Shown in pieces: positions 10,449-19,145 of a stretch of 64,000 bases of DNA. The position numbers and the translations under genes were made by a program. The stretch spans positions 434,001 to 498,000 of the forward strand of contig NZ_PZYY01000002.1 in assembly GCF_003047265.1 (NCBI RefSeq). The letters run 5' to 3'. A model generated the notes under the pieces. It saw only the letters and a list, made by a program, of their open reading frames with translations, searched no databases and had not been told where the DNA came from. The DNA comes from Nocardioides terrigena. Lineage in GTDB: Bacteria; Actinomycetota; Actinomycetes; Propionibacteriales; Nocardioidaceae. Numbering within the stretch: the stretch's first letter is position 1; each line of letters opens with the position of its first letter.

Positions 10449-12254
10449 ATGACGACTGCATCGACCGAGCGCACCGCCCGCACCTTCGAGACGATCGGGG
10501 TCATCGGCCTCGGCACGATGGGCGCCGGGATCGCCGAGGTCTTCGCCCGCAACGGCTTCACCGTCGTCGGGGTCGAGCTGACCGAGGAGGCCGTGGAGCG
10601 GGGCCGCGAGCACCTCGCCCACTCGACCGGGCGCGCGGTCTCCCGCGGCAAGATGAGCGAGGAGCAGCAGGCCGAGATCCTGGGCCGCATCGGCTTCGCC
10701 ACCGACCTGTCGGCCCTCGCGGACGCCGACTTCGTGGTCGAGGCGGTCGTGGAGTCGCTCGAGGTCAAGAAGGACCTCTTCCGCCGGCTGGACGACATCG
10801 TCCGGCCGGACGCCATCCTGGCCACCAACACCTCCTCGCTGCCGGTCACCGAGATCGCCACCGCCAACACCCGGCCCGGTCGGGTCGTGGGTGTGCACTT
10901 CTTCAACCCCGCGCCCGTGCAGAACCTCGTCGAGATCGTCCGCACCGTGGTGGCCGAGCCGGCCGTGCTGGCGGACGTGGAGGGGCTGCTGGGCCGCGTC
11001 GGCAAGAACCCCGTCGTCTGCGGTGACAAGGCCGGCTTCATCGCCAACACGCTGCTCTTCGGCTACCTCAACCACGCCGTGTCGATGTACGAGGGCAGGT
11101 ACGCCACCCGCGAGGACATCGACGCGGCCATGCGCTTCGGCTGCGGCTACCCGATGGGCCCGCTGGCGCTGCTCGACCTGATCGGCCTCGACACGGCGTA
11201 CGAGATCCTCGAGACGATGTACCGCCAGGGTCGCGACCGGCTGCACGCCCCGGCGCCGATCCTCAAGCAGATGGTCACCGCCGGGCTGCTGGGCCGCAAG
11301 TCCGGTCGCGGCTTCTACACCTACGAGCGGGCCGACAGCCCGGTCGTCGTGGCCGACGACCGGACCCCGTCGACCGACGACCTGCCCGAGCTCCGGCACG
11401 ACATCCGCACCGTCGGCGTCGTCGGCACCGGCACCATGGCCGCGGGGATCGTCGAGGTCTTCGCCAAGAGCGGGTACGACGTCCTGTACGTCGGCCGCTC
11501 GCAGGACAAGGTCGAGGGCGTCCGGGCCGCGATCGCCCGCAACTTCGACAAGCAGATCCAGCGCGGTCGCGCCACCGAGGAGCAGAAGACCGAGGTGCTG
11601 GGCCGACTGAGCGGCACGATGTCGCTCGACGACCTGGCCCGCGTCGAGATCGTGGTCGAGGCCATCGCCGAGGACCTCGCGATCAAGACCACCCTCTTCG
11701 AGAACCTCGACGAGATCTGCAAGCCCGGCACGATCCTGGCGACCACCACCTCCAGCCTGCCGATCATCTCCCTGGCCACGGTGACCTCGAGGCCGCAGGA
11801 CGTCATCGGCATGCACTTCTTCAACCCCGCGCCGATCATGAAGCTGGTCGAGGTCGTCTCGACCGTCGCCACCGACGACGCCGTCGCCGAGACCGTGCGG
11901 GCCCTCTGCGCCAAGGTCGGCAAGGTCGCGGTGTCGTGCGGCGACCGGGCGGGATTCATCGTCAACGCCCTGCTGTTCCCCTACCTCAACGACGCGGTCA
12001 AGATGCTCGAGGCGCACTACGCGACGGCCGACGACATCGACACCGCGATGAAGCAGGGCTGCGCCCTCCCGATGGGGCCCTTCGAGCTGCTCGACGTGGT
12101 CGGCAACGACGTGTCGCTGGCCATCCAGCGCGAGCTCTACCTGGAGTTCCGCGAGCCCGGTTTCGCTCCCGCCCCGCTGCTGGAGCACCTGGTGACGGCC
12201 GGCTACCTCGGCCGCAAGACCCAGCGCGGGTTCCGGGACTACAGCGCCCGCTGA
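10449..12254 (+). CDS. Tandem-domain 3-hydroxyacyl-CoA (3-hydroxybutyryl-CoA) dehydrogenase
   Basis: The 601-residue protein is two complete dehydrogenases in one chain. Domain 1 (about residues 15-295) has GVIGLGTMGAGIAEVFARNG and VVGVHFFNPAPVQNLVEIV. Domain 2 (about 320-600) has GVVGTGTMAAGIVEVFAKSG and VIGMHFFNPAPIMKLVEVV. Both keep the Rossmann glycines and the catalytic histidine of the HFFNP motif. It should interconvert acetoacetyl-CoA and 3-hydroxybutyryl-CoA or longer homologues with NAD(P). Domain 2 has MAAG in place of MGAG. Such double proteins occur in other actinobacteria. The ATG at 10449 is preferred over 10440 on promoter spacing. Confidence 0.88.
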   Translation: MTTASTERTARTFETIGVIGLGTMGAGIAEVFARNGFTVVGVELTEEAVERGREHLAHSTGRAVSRGKMSEEQQAEILGRIGFATDLSALADADFVVEAVVESLEVKKDLFRRLDDIVRPDAILATNTSSLPVTEIATANTRPGRVVGVHFFNPAPVQNLVEIVRTVVAEPAVLADVEGLLGRVGKNPVVCGDKAGFIANTLLFGYLNHAVSMYEGRYATREDIDAAMRFGCGYPMGPLALLDLIGLDTAYEILETMYRQGRDRLHAPAPILKQMVTAGLLGRKSGRGFYTYERADSPVVVADDRTPSTDDLPELRHDIRTVGVVGTGTMAAGIVEVFAKSGYDVLYVGRSQDKVEGVRAAIARNFDKQIQRGRATEEQKTEVLGRLSGTMSLDDLARVEIVVEAIAEDLAIKTTLFENLDEICKPGTILATTTSSLPIISLATVTSRPQDVIGMHFFNPAPIMKLVEVVSTVATDDAVAETVRALCAKVGKVAVSCGDRAGFIVNALLFPYLNDAVKMLEAHYATADDIDTAMKQGCALPMGPFELLDVVGNDVSLAIQRELYLEFREPGFAPAPLLEHLVTAGYLGRKTQRGFRDYSAR

Positions 12255-12291
12255 GGCGGCTCAGCCCCGGTCAGCCCCGGCTCAGCCCCGG
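12250..12291. repeat. Hairpin and three TCAGCCCCGG repeats between convergent genes
   Basis: A 6-bp stem GCTGAG/CTCAGC (12250-12255, 12260-12265, loop GCGG) spans the dehydrogenase stop codon. TCAGCCCCGG then occurs three times (12261-12270, 12271-12280, 12282-12291); the last copy contains the stop of the convergent regulator gene. This could be a weak terminator or a small tandem duplication of a gene end. Confidence 0.45.
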
Positions 12292-14708
12292 TCGGCCACC
12301 AGGGCGGCCAGCCGGGCCCGGCTGTTGATGCCGAGCTTGCGGTAGATGTGGGTGAGGTGCGCGTCGACCGTCCGGGGTGAGATGAAGAGCTCCTCCGCGA
12401 TCTGGCGGCTGGTGAGCCCGATCGCCACCCGGTCGGCGACGTGCCGCTCGGCCGTCGTGAGCTGGTCGAGCGCACCGCCGCTCGCGGGTGCGGTGGCGCC
12501 GGAGAAGAGCGCGATCACGGCCTCGACCCCGGCGGTGGTGACGTCGCCGTCCGCGATCCAGCGCTCGGGGACCGCGCGGCCGACGCCCGGCGGCGTGTCG
12601 GCGGCGTACCCCCAGGCGACCACCTGGCGCGGCGCCCGCAGGGCGGCCGCCGTCGTGGCCAGCATGCGGGCGTCCCGCATGCCGCGCCGCTGGCCGAGGT
12701 GGGCCAGGGCGTCCAGGGCGTCCGCCGCGCGCAGCGGCATCGGCATGGAGGCGGCGCGTTCGAGGGCCGCCAGGAACGTGCTCGCGGCCTGTCCCTCGTC
12801 GCCCGCAGCGAGCAGGGCCCGGCCGAGGAGCAACCGGGCCTCCACCGCGTCGCGACCCAGGCCCGCGCCGTCGGCCAGCACCACCACGTCGGCGGCCAGG
12901 CCGGCGGCCCTCGGCACGTCGCCGGAGCGGAGCAGGTCGCGGGCGTCCTGGGCCAGGACCGGGATCCGCACCGCCCACGGCAGGGCGTCGCGGTCGAGCG
13001 GCGTGGGCTCGTACGACGGGTCGAGGTGTCTCAGCAGGACCTCGGCGAGCAGCGCCACCCGGTCCTCGGCGACCGCCCGGGCGTCGCGCACCACGGCCCG
13101 CGCGGCCGAGGCGGCCTCGCTCGGGCGGCCCTGCTCGAGCGCGACCCGGGCGAGCAGGGTCCGGGCCGACAGCACGGTCCAGCGCTCCTCGGGGGTCACC
13201 CGGCCGGCGATGATCTCGGCGGCGACGGCGGTCGCCGCCCGGCAGTCGCCGCGGGAGACGTGCACGTCGGCCAGGGTCCGCAGCACCTGGCGCCGGATCT
13301 CGCCCCCACCGGCACCGAGCTCGAGCGCGCGGCGGGCCTCGGCCTCGGCCTGCACGAGCGCACCCGCGTCGAGGTGCATCTCCGCGCGGATCGAGGCGTT
13401 CTTGGAGAGCTCGCCCTCGGGGTCCGGCGCACTGTGGGCGTGCTCGTCGGCCCGCTCCAGCAGCCACATGCCCTCGTAGGTGCCGCGGACCTCCGAGGCC
13501 GCGATACCGGCCCGGCGGGCCACCTGCGCGCCGATCTCGGCCGGGCCGTCACCACTGACGAGGGCGGCCTCGAGGACCTCGACGGCCTCGCGGGCCTTCA
13601 TCGAGGTGTAGAGGGAGGAGAAGATCCGGTTGGCGATGGCATAGCCGAGCGGTCGGCTGTGCGGCTCCTCGCACGCGGCGGTGATCGTGCTCCTCATGAC
13701 AGGCAGGTCGGCCAGCCAGGACGCGTCGGCAGCGCCGGAGTTGAGGTCCTCGGGGGCGACCCGGTCGGCCCAGCGCAGCAGCGCGCGCCTGGCCTCGTCA
13801 CGGTCGTCGGTCGAGGCGGTGAGGAGGGCGCCGTGGCTCCGGATCGGGGTCAGCATGTCGAAGCGCCCGTCGGGCATCAGCTCGACGAGGCTGCGGCGCA
13901 CCAGGGCCGAGGCGATCACGGCCGCCTCGTCGCGCCCGACCCCGGTGACCTCCGCCAGCACCTCCAGGGAGACCGGCGACGACATGTGGGACAGCCGCCG
14001 GAAGCAGCGCTGCTGCTGGCTGTCGAGGAGCTCGTAGGAGGCGTGCACGGCCTCCGACAGCGAGGCGGTGGGCACCACGTTGGTGACGCCGACGAGGGCG
14101 ATCTGCACGGCGATCTGCTCGATGAGGAGGGGCAGGCCGCCGGTGGCGTGGAGCAGGCGTCGTACGTCGTCGCCGTGCTGCACCAGGTCGACCGGGTGCC
14201 CGCCGGCGGCCTCGACGGCGTGCAGGAAGAGGTCGACGGCCGGCCCGGAGAGGGACTCGTGCGGCCGGGGCACGGTGAAGGGGCTGACCCGCACCACGCG
14301 CTCGGCCGGCTGCCCGGCCATGGCGACCGACGTGACGGCCAGTCGGGCGTCCGTGGTGGACGAGACCACCTGCTGGAAGGTCGGGCCCAGGAGTGTCGGG
14401 TCGATGTCGAGACCGTCGACCACGAGGAGGCTGTCGATGCCGTCCATGGCCCGGCACAGGGACCCCTGCGCCGAGTCACCGGGCGACGGCTGCACGTCGA
14501 GGGCGTCGAGGCAGGCCGAGAGGACGTCGTCGGGACGCCGGATGCCCCGGGCGTTGACCCACGTGCTCTCGTCGCGGGCGGCCGCGTGGCGGGCCAGCAG
14601 GGTCTTGCCGCTGCCGGGCGGTCCGACGATGGACACCCACCGCGAGGTCGCCAGCGCAGACGCCAGGCGCTGCTGCGTCTGCTCGCGTCCGAGACAAGGG
14701 GTGAGCAC
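12282..14708 (-). CDS. Large ATP-binding LuxR-family (LAL-type) transcriptional regulator
   Basis: The 808-residue regulator has an N-terminal STAND-type ATPase: Walker A GPPGSGKT at residues 29-36, and a Walker B-like LLVVDGLD near residue 95. A helical, TPR-like middle follows (about 350-740). The C-terminal LuxR DNA-binding domain (about the last 60 residues) contains LTTAERHVADRVAIGLTSRQ and FISPRTVDAHLTHIYRKL. I chose the GTG at 14708 because TACATT ends 7 nt before it and the conserved LGREQT opening follows at once; an upstream TTG (14762) would lie before the promoter. Signal and targets are unknown. It converges on the dehydrogenase gene. Confidence 0.88.
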   Translation of the reverse strand: MLTPCLGREQTQQRLASALATSRWVSIVGPPGSGKTLLARHAAARDESTWVNARGIRRPDDVLSACLDALDVQPSPGDSAQGSLCRAMDGIDSLLVVDGLDIDPTLLGPTFQQVVSSTTDARLAVTSVAMAGQPAERVVRVSPFTVPRPHESLSGPAVDLFLHAVEAAGGHPVDLVQHGDDVRRLLHATGGLPLLIEQIAVQIALVGVTNVVPTASLSEAVHASYELLDSQQQRCFRRLSHMSSPVSLEVLAEVTGVGRDEAAVIASALVRRSLVELMPDGRFDMLTPIRSHGALLTASTDDRDEARRALLRWADRVAPEDLNSGAADASWLADLPVMRSTITAACEEPHSRPLGYAIANRIFSSLYTSMKAREAVEVLEAALVSGDGPAEIGAQVARRAGIAASEVRGTYEGMWLLERADEHAHSAPDPEGELSKNASIRAEMHLDAGALVQAEAEARRALELGAGGGEIRRQVLRTLADVHVSRGDCRAATAVAAEIIAGRVTPEERWTVLSARTLLARVALEQGRPSEAASAARAVVRDARAVAEDRVALLAEVLLRHLDPSYEPTPLDRDALPWAVRIPVLAQDARDLLRSGDVPRAAGLAADVVVLADGAGLGRDAVEARLLLGRALLAAGDEGQAASTFLAALERAASMPMPLRAADALDALAHLGQRRGMRDARMLATTAAALRAPRQVVAWGYAADTPPGVGRAVPERWIADGDVTTAGVEAVIALFSGATAPASGGALDQLTTAERHVADRVAIGLTSRQIAEELFISPRTVDAHLTHIYRKLGINSRARLAALVADRG

Positions 14709-14715
14709 GTCGACG

Positions 14716-14721
14716 AATGTA
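14716..14721 (-). promoter_or_regulatory. -10 hexamer of the LuxR-family gene
   Basis: On the minus strand TACATT lies 7 nt before the GTG at 14708, indicating a leaderless transcript and deciding the start choice. Confidence 0.5.
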
Positions 14722-14907
14722 GCGTCCGCGCGCCGTCTTTTACGTAGGACTACGGATGCCAAGACCGCCTTGACCGCGAGAGGCTCGTCACGTCAGACGG
14801 CGTGTGGACTGCACAGGGGACAGCCCACCCGCACTACCGGCGGCGGGCCATGGATCTCGGGGGAGGTCGGTGGCCCGCTGCAACGGTCGATCCCGGCGCC
14901 CGACTGC

Positions 14908-15369
14908 TCAGTCGAGGCAGAACTCGTTGCCCTCGGGGTCCGTCATCACGATGTGGCCGGCGTGCATGCCGCCGTCGGGCTCGTGCCGTCCCTGCCGAGT
15001 CGCGCCCAGGGCGACGAGGCGGTCGCACTCCCGCTCCAGAGCCGCCATCCGGTCGTCACCGCTGAGTCCCGGGGCCGCCCGCACGTCCAGGTGCAGCCGG
15101 TTCTTGGCCACCTTGTCCTCCGGCACCTGCTGGAAGAATATCCGCGGCCCCGTGCCCTGCGGGTCCACGAGGGCGAAGGCGGAGCCGTGCTGCTCCTCCG
15201 GCACCCCCACCGAGTGGAGGAAGTCCGTCCAGGCGGCCACCGTCTCCTCCGGGTCGCCGATCCGCCCGCCCGGCGGTGGATCCACGGCGTAGTCGAGCGC
15301 GGCCAGCCAGAAGAGGCCGAGGCGGCGCGGGTCGTGGGCGTCGTACGTCAGCTGCATCGTGCGGCTCAT
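14908..15369 (-). CDS. VOC (glyoxalase-like) family protein
   Basis: The 153-residue protein has paired beta-alpha-beta-beta-beta modules (MQLTYDAHDPRRLGLFWLAAL and the ending HIVMTDPEGNEFCLD). The metal-binding pattern is present only in part, so it may be a resistance-like or binding protein rather than an enzyme. The ATG at 15369 begins SRTMQLTYDAHDP, where family homology starts; the open frame upstream is not coding-like. It is divergent from the WYL regulator at 15431, which may control it. Confidence 0.8.
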   Translation of the reverse strand: MSRTMQLTYDAHDPRRLGLFWLAALDYAVDPPPGGRIGDPEETVAAWTDFLHSVGVPEEQHGSAFALVDPQGTGPRIFFQQVPEDKVAKNRLHLDVRAAPGLSGDDRMAALERECDRLVALGATRQGRHEPDGGMHAGHIVMTDPEGNEFCLD

Positions 15370-15430
15370 GTGCCCAGTGTCCGCCCTGCCGAGGACAGGT
15401 CCTGTCCGCATGCTCTGCGACCATGGCTCC

Positions 15431-16384
15431 ATGGGTGACACCACCGAGCGCGTGCTGCGACTCCTGAGCCTCCTCCAGCAACGTCCGGTCTGGAGCGGCC
15501 CCGAGCTCGCCGAGCGGCTCGGCGTCACCACGCGCAGCATCCGGCGCGACGTCGAGCGGCTGCGCGGGCTCGGCTACCCGGTGCACGCCGCGCAGGGGGT
15601 CGGCGGCGGGTACCAGCTCGGTCGGGGCAAGGAGCTGCCGCCGCTGCTGCTCGACGACGCCGAGGCCGTGGCGATCGCGGTCTCCCTGCGGCTCGCCGCC
15701 GGGGGCACCGTGACCGGCGCCAGCGAGGCCGCGCTCAGCACGCTCGCCAAGCTCGACCAGGTGATGCCGCCGCGGCTGCGCTCGGAGGTCAAGGCGATCC
15801 ACGACTCGACCGTCACCCTGTCCACCGCACAGGACCTGGTCGACGGCGACGTGCTGCTCACCCTGGCCCGCGCCTGCCGCGACCTGACCCGCGTCCGCTT
15901 CGGGTACGACGCCCGCGACGGCGCCGCCACCGAGCGGTGGGTCGAGCCGATCCGCCTCGTCGCCACCGGACGCCGCTGGTACCTCATGGCCTGGGACGTC
16001 GACCGCGAGGACTGGCGCACCTTCCGCCTCGACCGGATGCGCGCCGTGGTGGCGTCGACGTGGCGCTTCAAGCCGCGCGAGCACCCCGACCCCGCGGAGT
16101 ACGTGCAGCGCTCGGTGAGCCACTCGCCCTTCAGCCACCACGCCCGGGTGCGCGTCCGCGCGCCCCTCGAAGAGGTGGCCGCGCGCACCGACGTGCGATG
16201 GGTGACGCTGACCGCGATCGACGACTCGACGACGCTGCTCGAGTCGAGTGCGGACGAGCTCGACTGGCTGGCCTTCCACGTCGTGTGGCTCGGTTTCGAG
16301 TGCGAGATCCTCGACCCGCCGGAGCTGCGCGAGGCCGCCCTCGACCTCGCCGGGCGGCTTCAGCGGACGGTGGCCAGCGGGTAG
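15431..16384 (+). CDS. HTH-WYL transcriptional regulator
   Basis: The 317-residue protein has an N-terminal DeoR-like winged helix (ERVLRLLSLLQQRP; LAERLGVTTRSIRRDVERLRGLGYPV). The WYL ligand-binding domain contains RWVEPIRLVATGRRWYLMAWD and RTFRLDRM. The ATG at 15431 is the in-frame start next to the HTH. It diverges from the VOC gene, a common WYL-regulator arrangement. WYL domains bind nucleotides or single-stranded nucleic acid in some systems; the ligand here is unknown. Its 3' end overlaps the convergent SRPBCC gene by 25 nt. Confidence 0.9.
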   Translation: MGDTTERVLRLLSLLQQRPVWSGPELAERLGVTTRSIRRDVERLRGLGYPVHAAQGVGGGYQLGRGKELPPLLLDDAEAVAIAVSLRLAAGGTVTGASEAALSTLAKLDQVMPPRLRSEVKAIHDSTVTLSTAQDLVDGDVLLTLARACRDLTRVRFGYDARDGAATERWVEPIRLVATGRRWYLMAWDVDREDWRTFRLDRMRAVVASTWRFKPREHPDPAEYVQRSVSHSPFSHHARVRVRAPLEEVAARTDVRWVTLTAIDDSTTLLESSADELDWLAFHVVWLGFECEILDPPELREAALDLAGRLQRTVASG

Positions 16385-16854
16385 CCGCGTCGTACGGTGC
16401 GGTCGAGGATGCCCAGGGTGGCCTTGAGGCTGGCCTCGGAGATCACCGGGAAGATCCCCGCCTCGCGCCAGTGCGGGGCGATGTCGGACCAGTCGTAGTA
16501 CGACGTCACCAGGCTGCCGCCGTCGTCGGTCGGCTCCAGCCGGTAGCCGTAGACGTGGCCGATCTGCGGGCGGACCCGGCCCAGCACCGTCCACGCGATC
16601 TCGTGGTCGGGCTCGAAGGCCGTGATGGTGACCGTCACGTCGTACCGGCCCAGGTCGAGGTCGCCGAGGGCCTCCCGGTCCATGTGGACCACGAACGTCT
16701 GGCCCACCTCGGTGACCCGCTCGCCCTCCGCGTCCTGGAGCATGCCGGACGCGTCGATGGCGACGTGGCCCTGCGGGTCACAGAGGAGGGCGAAGACCTC
16801 GCCCGGGGGTGCGGTGATCGGGCGGGTGACCTCGATGCGCTCGGTGGCCGTCAT
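16360..16854 (-). CDS. SRPBCC family protein
   Basis: The 164-residue START/Bet v 1-like protein opens TERIEVTRPITAPPGEVFALLCDP and ends with the long amphipathic helix SEASLKATLGILDRTVRRG, as in polyketide-cyclase-like SRPBCC proteins that bind hydrophobic ligands. The ATG at 16854 is chosen because homology starts there; the frame further upstream is antisense to the next gene. The ligand is unknown. Confidence 0.83.
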   Translation of the reverse strand: MTATERIEVTRPITAPPGEVFALLCDPQGHVAIDASGMLQDAEGERVTEVGQTFVVHMDREALGDLDLGRYDVTVTITAFEPDHEIAWTVLGRVRPQIGHVYGYRLEPTDDGGSLVTSYYDWSDIAPHWREAGIFPVISEASLKATLGILDRTVRRGYPLATVR

Positions 16855-16905
16855 GGGGCGAGTCTGGCACTCGCCGCGGCGGCCGATGGGCGTGGAGGTG
16901 CGACG

Positions 16906-16911
16906 TACGCT
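16906..16911 (+). promoter_or_regulatory. -10 hexamer, leaderless
   Basis: TACGCT lies 7 nt before the ATG at 16919. Confidence 0.45.
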
Positions 16912-16918
16912 GGTCGCC

Positions 16919-17683
16919 ATGACAGGCATGGTGCTCCTCCTCGTGCTGCTGGGCGGTCTGGTGACCGTCGCCGTCATGGCCGGCCAGGCCAGCAAGCGCC
17001 GCGAGCTCGTCAAGCGCGAGTCCGAGCTCGAGCCGGTCAAGCGGCTCGCCGAGGAGGACGTCACCGCCCTCGGCGTGGAGCTGCAGGACCTCGACCTCGA
17101 GCTCGCCGGCACGCCGCTCGGCCACGGCGAGAACGCCGACTACCAGCGGGCGCTGGACGCCTACGAGGCCGCCAAGATCGCGGCCGCCACCATGGCGCGA
17201 CCCGACGACGTCCGGCACGTCACCGAGATCCTCGAGGACGGTCGCTACGCGATGGCCTGCGTGCGCGCCCGGGTCGAGGGGCGCCCGCTCCCCACGCGTC
17301 GTCCCCCGTGCTTCTTCGACCCCCGCCACGGCATGTCCGTGGTCGACGTGCCCTACACGCCGCCCGGCGGCACGCGGCGCGACGTCCCCGCCTGCCAGCT
17401 CGACGCCGAGCGGGTGCGTGCGGGCGCGGAGCCCGACATCCGCAAGGTGATGGTCGGCTCCCGGCGGGTGCCCTACTGGCAGGGCGGTCGGGCCTACCAG
17501 CCCTACGCCCAGGGCTACTTCGGCAACTTCGGGCCGATGGACTGGATGTTCATGGGCATGCTCTTCAGCGGTGGCTTCGACGGCCTGGGCGAGGGGATCG
17601 GGGCCCTCGGTGAGGGCGTCGGCGACATGTTCGGCGGCCTCGGCGACGGCATCGGCAACCTCTTCGACGGTTTCGACTTCTAG
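16919..17683 (+). CDS. Membrane-anchored protein with glycine-rich tail, unknown function
   Basis: I do not recognise the family of this 254-residue protein. Residues 4-24 form one N-terminal transmembrane segment (MVLLLVLLGGLVTVAVMAG). A charged coiled region follows (KRRELVKRESELEPVKRLAEED), then a middle domain with CFFDPRHGMSVVDVPYTPPG. The C-terminus is aromatic and glycine-rich, alternating short G-L/I-G units (GLGEGIGALGEGVGDMFGGL). The tail looks flexible or self-associating. The gene shares the palindrome CTAG with the convergent HIT-like gene, so both stop codons (TAG on each strand) overlap. Confidence 0.7.
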   Translation: MTGMVLLLVLLGGLVTVAVMAGQASKRRELVKRESELEPVKRLAEEDVTALGVELQDLDLELAGTPLGHGENADYQRALDAYEAAKIAAATMARPDDVRHVTEILEDGRYAMACVRARVEGRPLPTRRPPCFFDPRHGMSVVDVPYTPPGGTRRDVPACQLDAERVRAGAEPDIRKVMVGSRRVPYWQGGRAYQPYAQGYFGNFGPMDWMFMGMLFSGGFDGLGEGIGALGEGVGDMFGGLGDGIGNLFDGFDF

Positions 17684-18324
17684 TCCCGGCCGCCCGAGGA
17701 CCACGGCAGCTCGCCCCCCGCGAGCTCGACGAGGCGGCGCGCCACGGCCTCCAGGTCGCCGCGCGACTCCGCCCGTGGGCGTGGTGGCAGGAGGTCGTCC
17801 CACAGGGGGGTGAAGGCACCCCGGAGCTGGTCCATGCCCGAGGGACGCGCCAGCACCCACCAGTGCAGGTGCTCCTCGCCGTCGCCCCAGCGGATGAGCT
17901 GGGCCCGTGGCACGTCGAGGACGTCGGTGACGGCGCGCTCGAGCAACACCATGAGCTCGCCCATCCGGGCGGCCTCGGACGGCGTCAGGTCGGACAGGTC
18001 GGAGTGACGACGGGGCATCAGGAAGGCCACGAACGGCAGGGCGACGTCGTCACGCGGTTGACCCAGCATCGCCACGTCGTCGCGCCACACGACGTAGTCG
18101 CCCCCGTCCCCGGTGGCCGCCTCGCAGATGAAGCAGTCGGTGCCGCCGGCGCCACCGCGGGGGCGCTCGCCACCCGGTGGGTCCAGCTCCCGCTGGACGA
18201 GGTCGCCGTCGAACGGCCAGGACGGTCGGTCCGTCCACGGTGCGGGCCGGTAGCCCGTGGCCGCGATGCGGGCCCGGGTGGCGGCGTACCACTCCTGCGC
18301 TGACTGTGGGGTCGGTCGGCTCAT
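17680..18324 (-). CDS. HIT-like family protein with degenerate triad
   Basis: The 214-residue protein resembles the histidine-triad superfamily: DCFICEAATG near residue 70 resembles the N-terminal CxxC-like motif, and EEHLHWWVLARP stands where HIT hydrolases have HxHxH. The third histidine is replaced by W, so activity may be altered. It could be a diadenosine-polyphosphate or nucleotide-binding protein. The start at 18324 has CAGCAT 6 nt upstream, a weak leaderless match. It is divergent from the hydrolase gene at 18350. Confidence 0.7.
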   Translation of the reverse strand: MSRPTPQSAQEWYAATRARIAATGYRPAPWTDRPSWPFDGDLVQRELDPPGGERPRGGAGGTDCFICEAATGDGGDYVVWRDDVAMLGQPRDDVALPFVAFLMPRRHSDLSDLTPSEAARMGELMVLLERAVTDVLDVPRAQLIRWGDGEEHLHWWVLARPSGMDQLRGAFTPLWDDLLPPRPRAESRGDLEAVARRLVELAGGELPWSSGGRD

Positions 18325-18349
18325 CGCCCGATGCTGACAGACTGGCCCG

Positions 18350-19132
18350 GTGAGCGCTCCCGGACTGCACGTGACCCGCATCGGCGACGCCGGCCCGGTC
18401 GTCGCCTTCTGCCACGGACTCTTCGGCCAGGGCAAGAACTGGACCCAGGTCGCCAAGGACCTCGCCGCGGACCACCGGGTGCTGCTGATCGACATGCCCA
18501 ACCACGGCCGCTCGCCGTGGACGGAGGCGTTCGACTACCTCCAGCTGGCCGACCTGGTGGCAGATGCGCTGCGGGACGAGGGGCCGGTGGCTCTCGTCGG
18601 GCACTCGATGGGCGGCAAGATCGCGATGGTGCTCGCCCTGCGGCACCCCGAGCTGGTCGAGCGGCTCGTGGTCGTCGACGTCTCGCCGACGGCCTACTCC
18701 TCGGGGCGGGAGTTCGTGGGCTACATCGAGACGATGCGCGCCCTGGACCTCTCGGCCCTCGAGCGCCGCGACCAGGCCGACGAGGCGCTGCGCGAGGCGG
18801 TGCCCGACACGACCGTCCGCAGCTTCCTCCTGCAGAACCTGCGTCGCGGGGACGACGGCTGGCACTGGCAGGTCAACCTCGACCTGCTGGGCGAGGAGAT
18901 GGACGCACTGGTCGGCTGGCCGGACGAGGAGCTCGGCGACGCGTCGTACGACGGGCCGGTGCTGTGGGTGGGCGGCGCCCTGTCGGACTACGTCACCGAC
19001 GAGCACGCGCCCGAGATGGACCGCCGCTTCCCGCGCAACCGCCGGGTGATGGTCAAGGGCGCCGGGCACTGGGTGCACTCGCAGCAGCCCGCGGTGCTCA
19101 CCGAGGTGCTGCGCCGCTTCCTGGCCCGGTGA
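18350..19132 (+). CDS. Alpha/beta-fold hydrolase
   Basis: The 260-residue hydrolase contains the oxyanion-hole segment VAFCHGLFGQGKNW, the nucleophile elbow GHSMGGKIA and the catalytic-histidine region GAGHWVHSQQP. Layout and length fit YbfF-type esterases. The substrate is unknown. The GTG at 18350 starts 25 nt from the divergent HIT-like gene; a weak -10, CAGACT, lies 6 nt upstream. Confidence 0.85.
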   Translation: MSAPGLHVTRIGDAGPVVAFCHGLFGQGKNWTQVAKDLAADHRVLLIDMPNHGRSPWTEAFDYLQLADLVADALRDEGPVALVGHSMGGKIAMVLALRHPELVERLVVVDVSPTAYSSGREFVGYIETMRALDLSALERRDQADEALREAVPDTTVRSFLLQNLRRGDDGWHWQVNLDLLGEEMDALVGWPDEELGDASYDGPVLWVGGALSDYVTDEHAPEMDRRFPRNRRVMVKGAGHWVHSQQPAVLTEVLRRFLAR

Positions 19133-19145
19133 CCGGGGGACCGGG

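Noticed and set aside
7584..12188. Minus-strand open frame of 1534 codons
   Set aside because: It lies antisense to the symporter, PLP enzyme and double dehydrogenase, all with motifs on the plus strand. Length comes from high GC content.
12441..14747. Plus-strand open frame of 768 codons
   Set aside because: Antisense to the LuxR-family regulator, whose Walker and HTH motifs are certain.
14763..14907. Spacer between the LuxR-type and VOC genes searched for a small gene or RNA
   Set aside because: No convincing start, ribosome-binding site or strong hairpin is visible.
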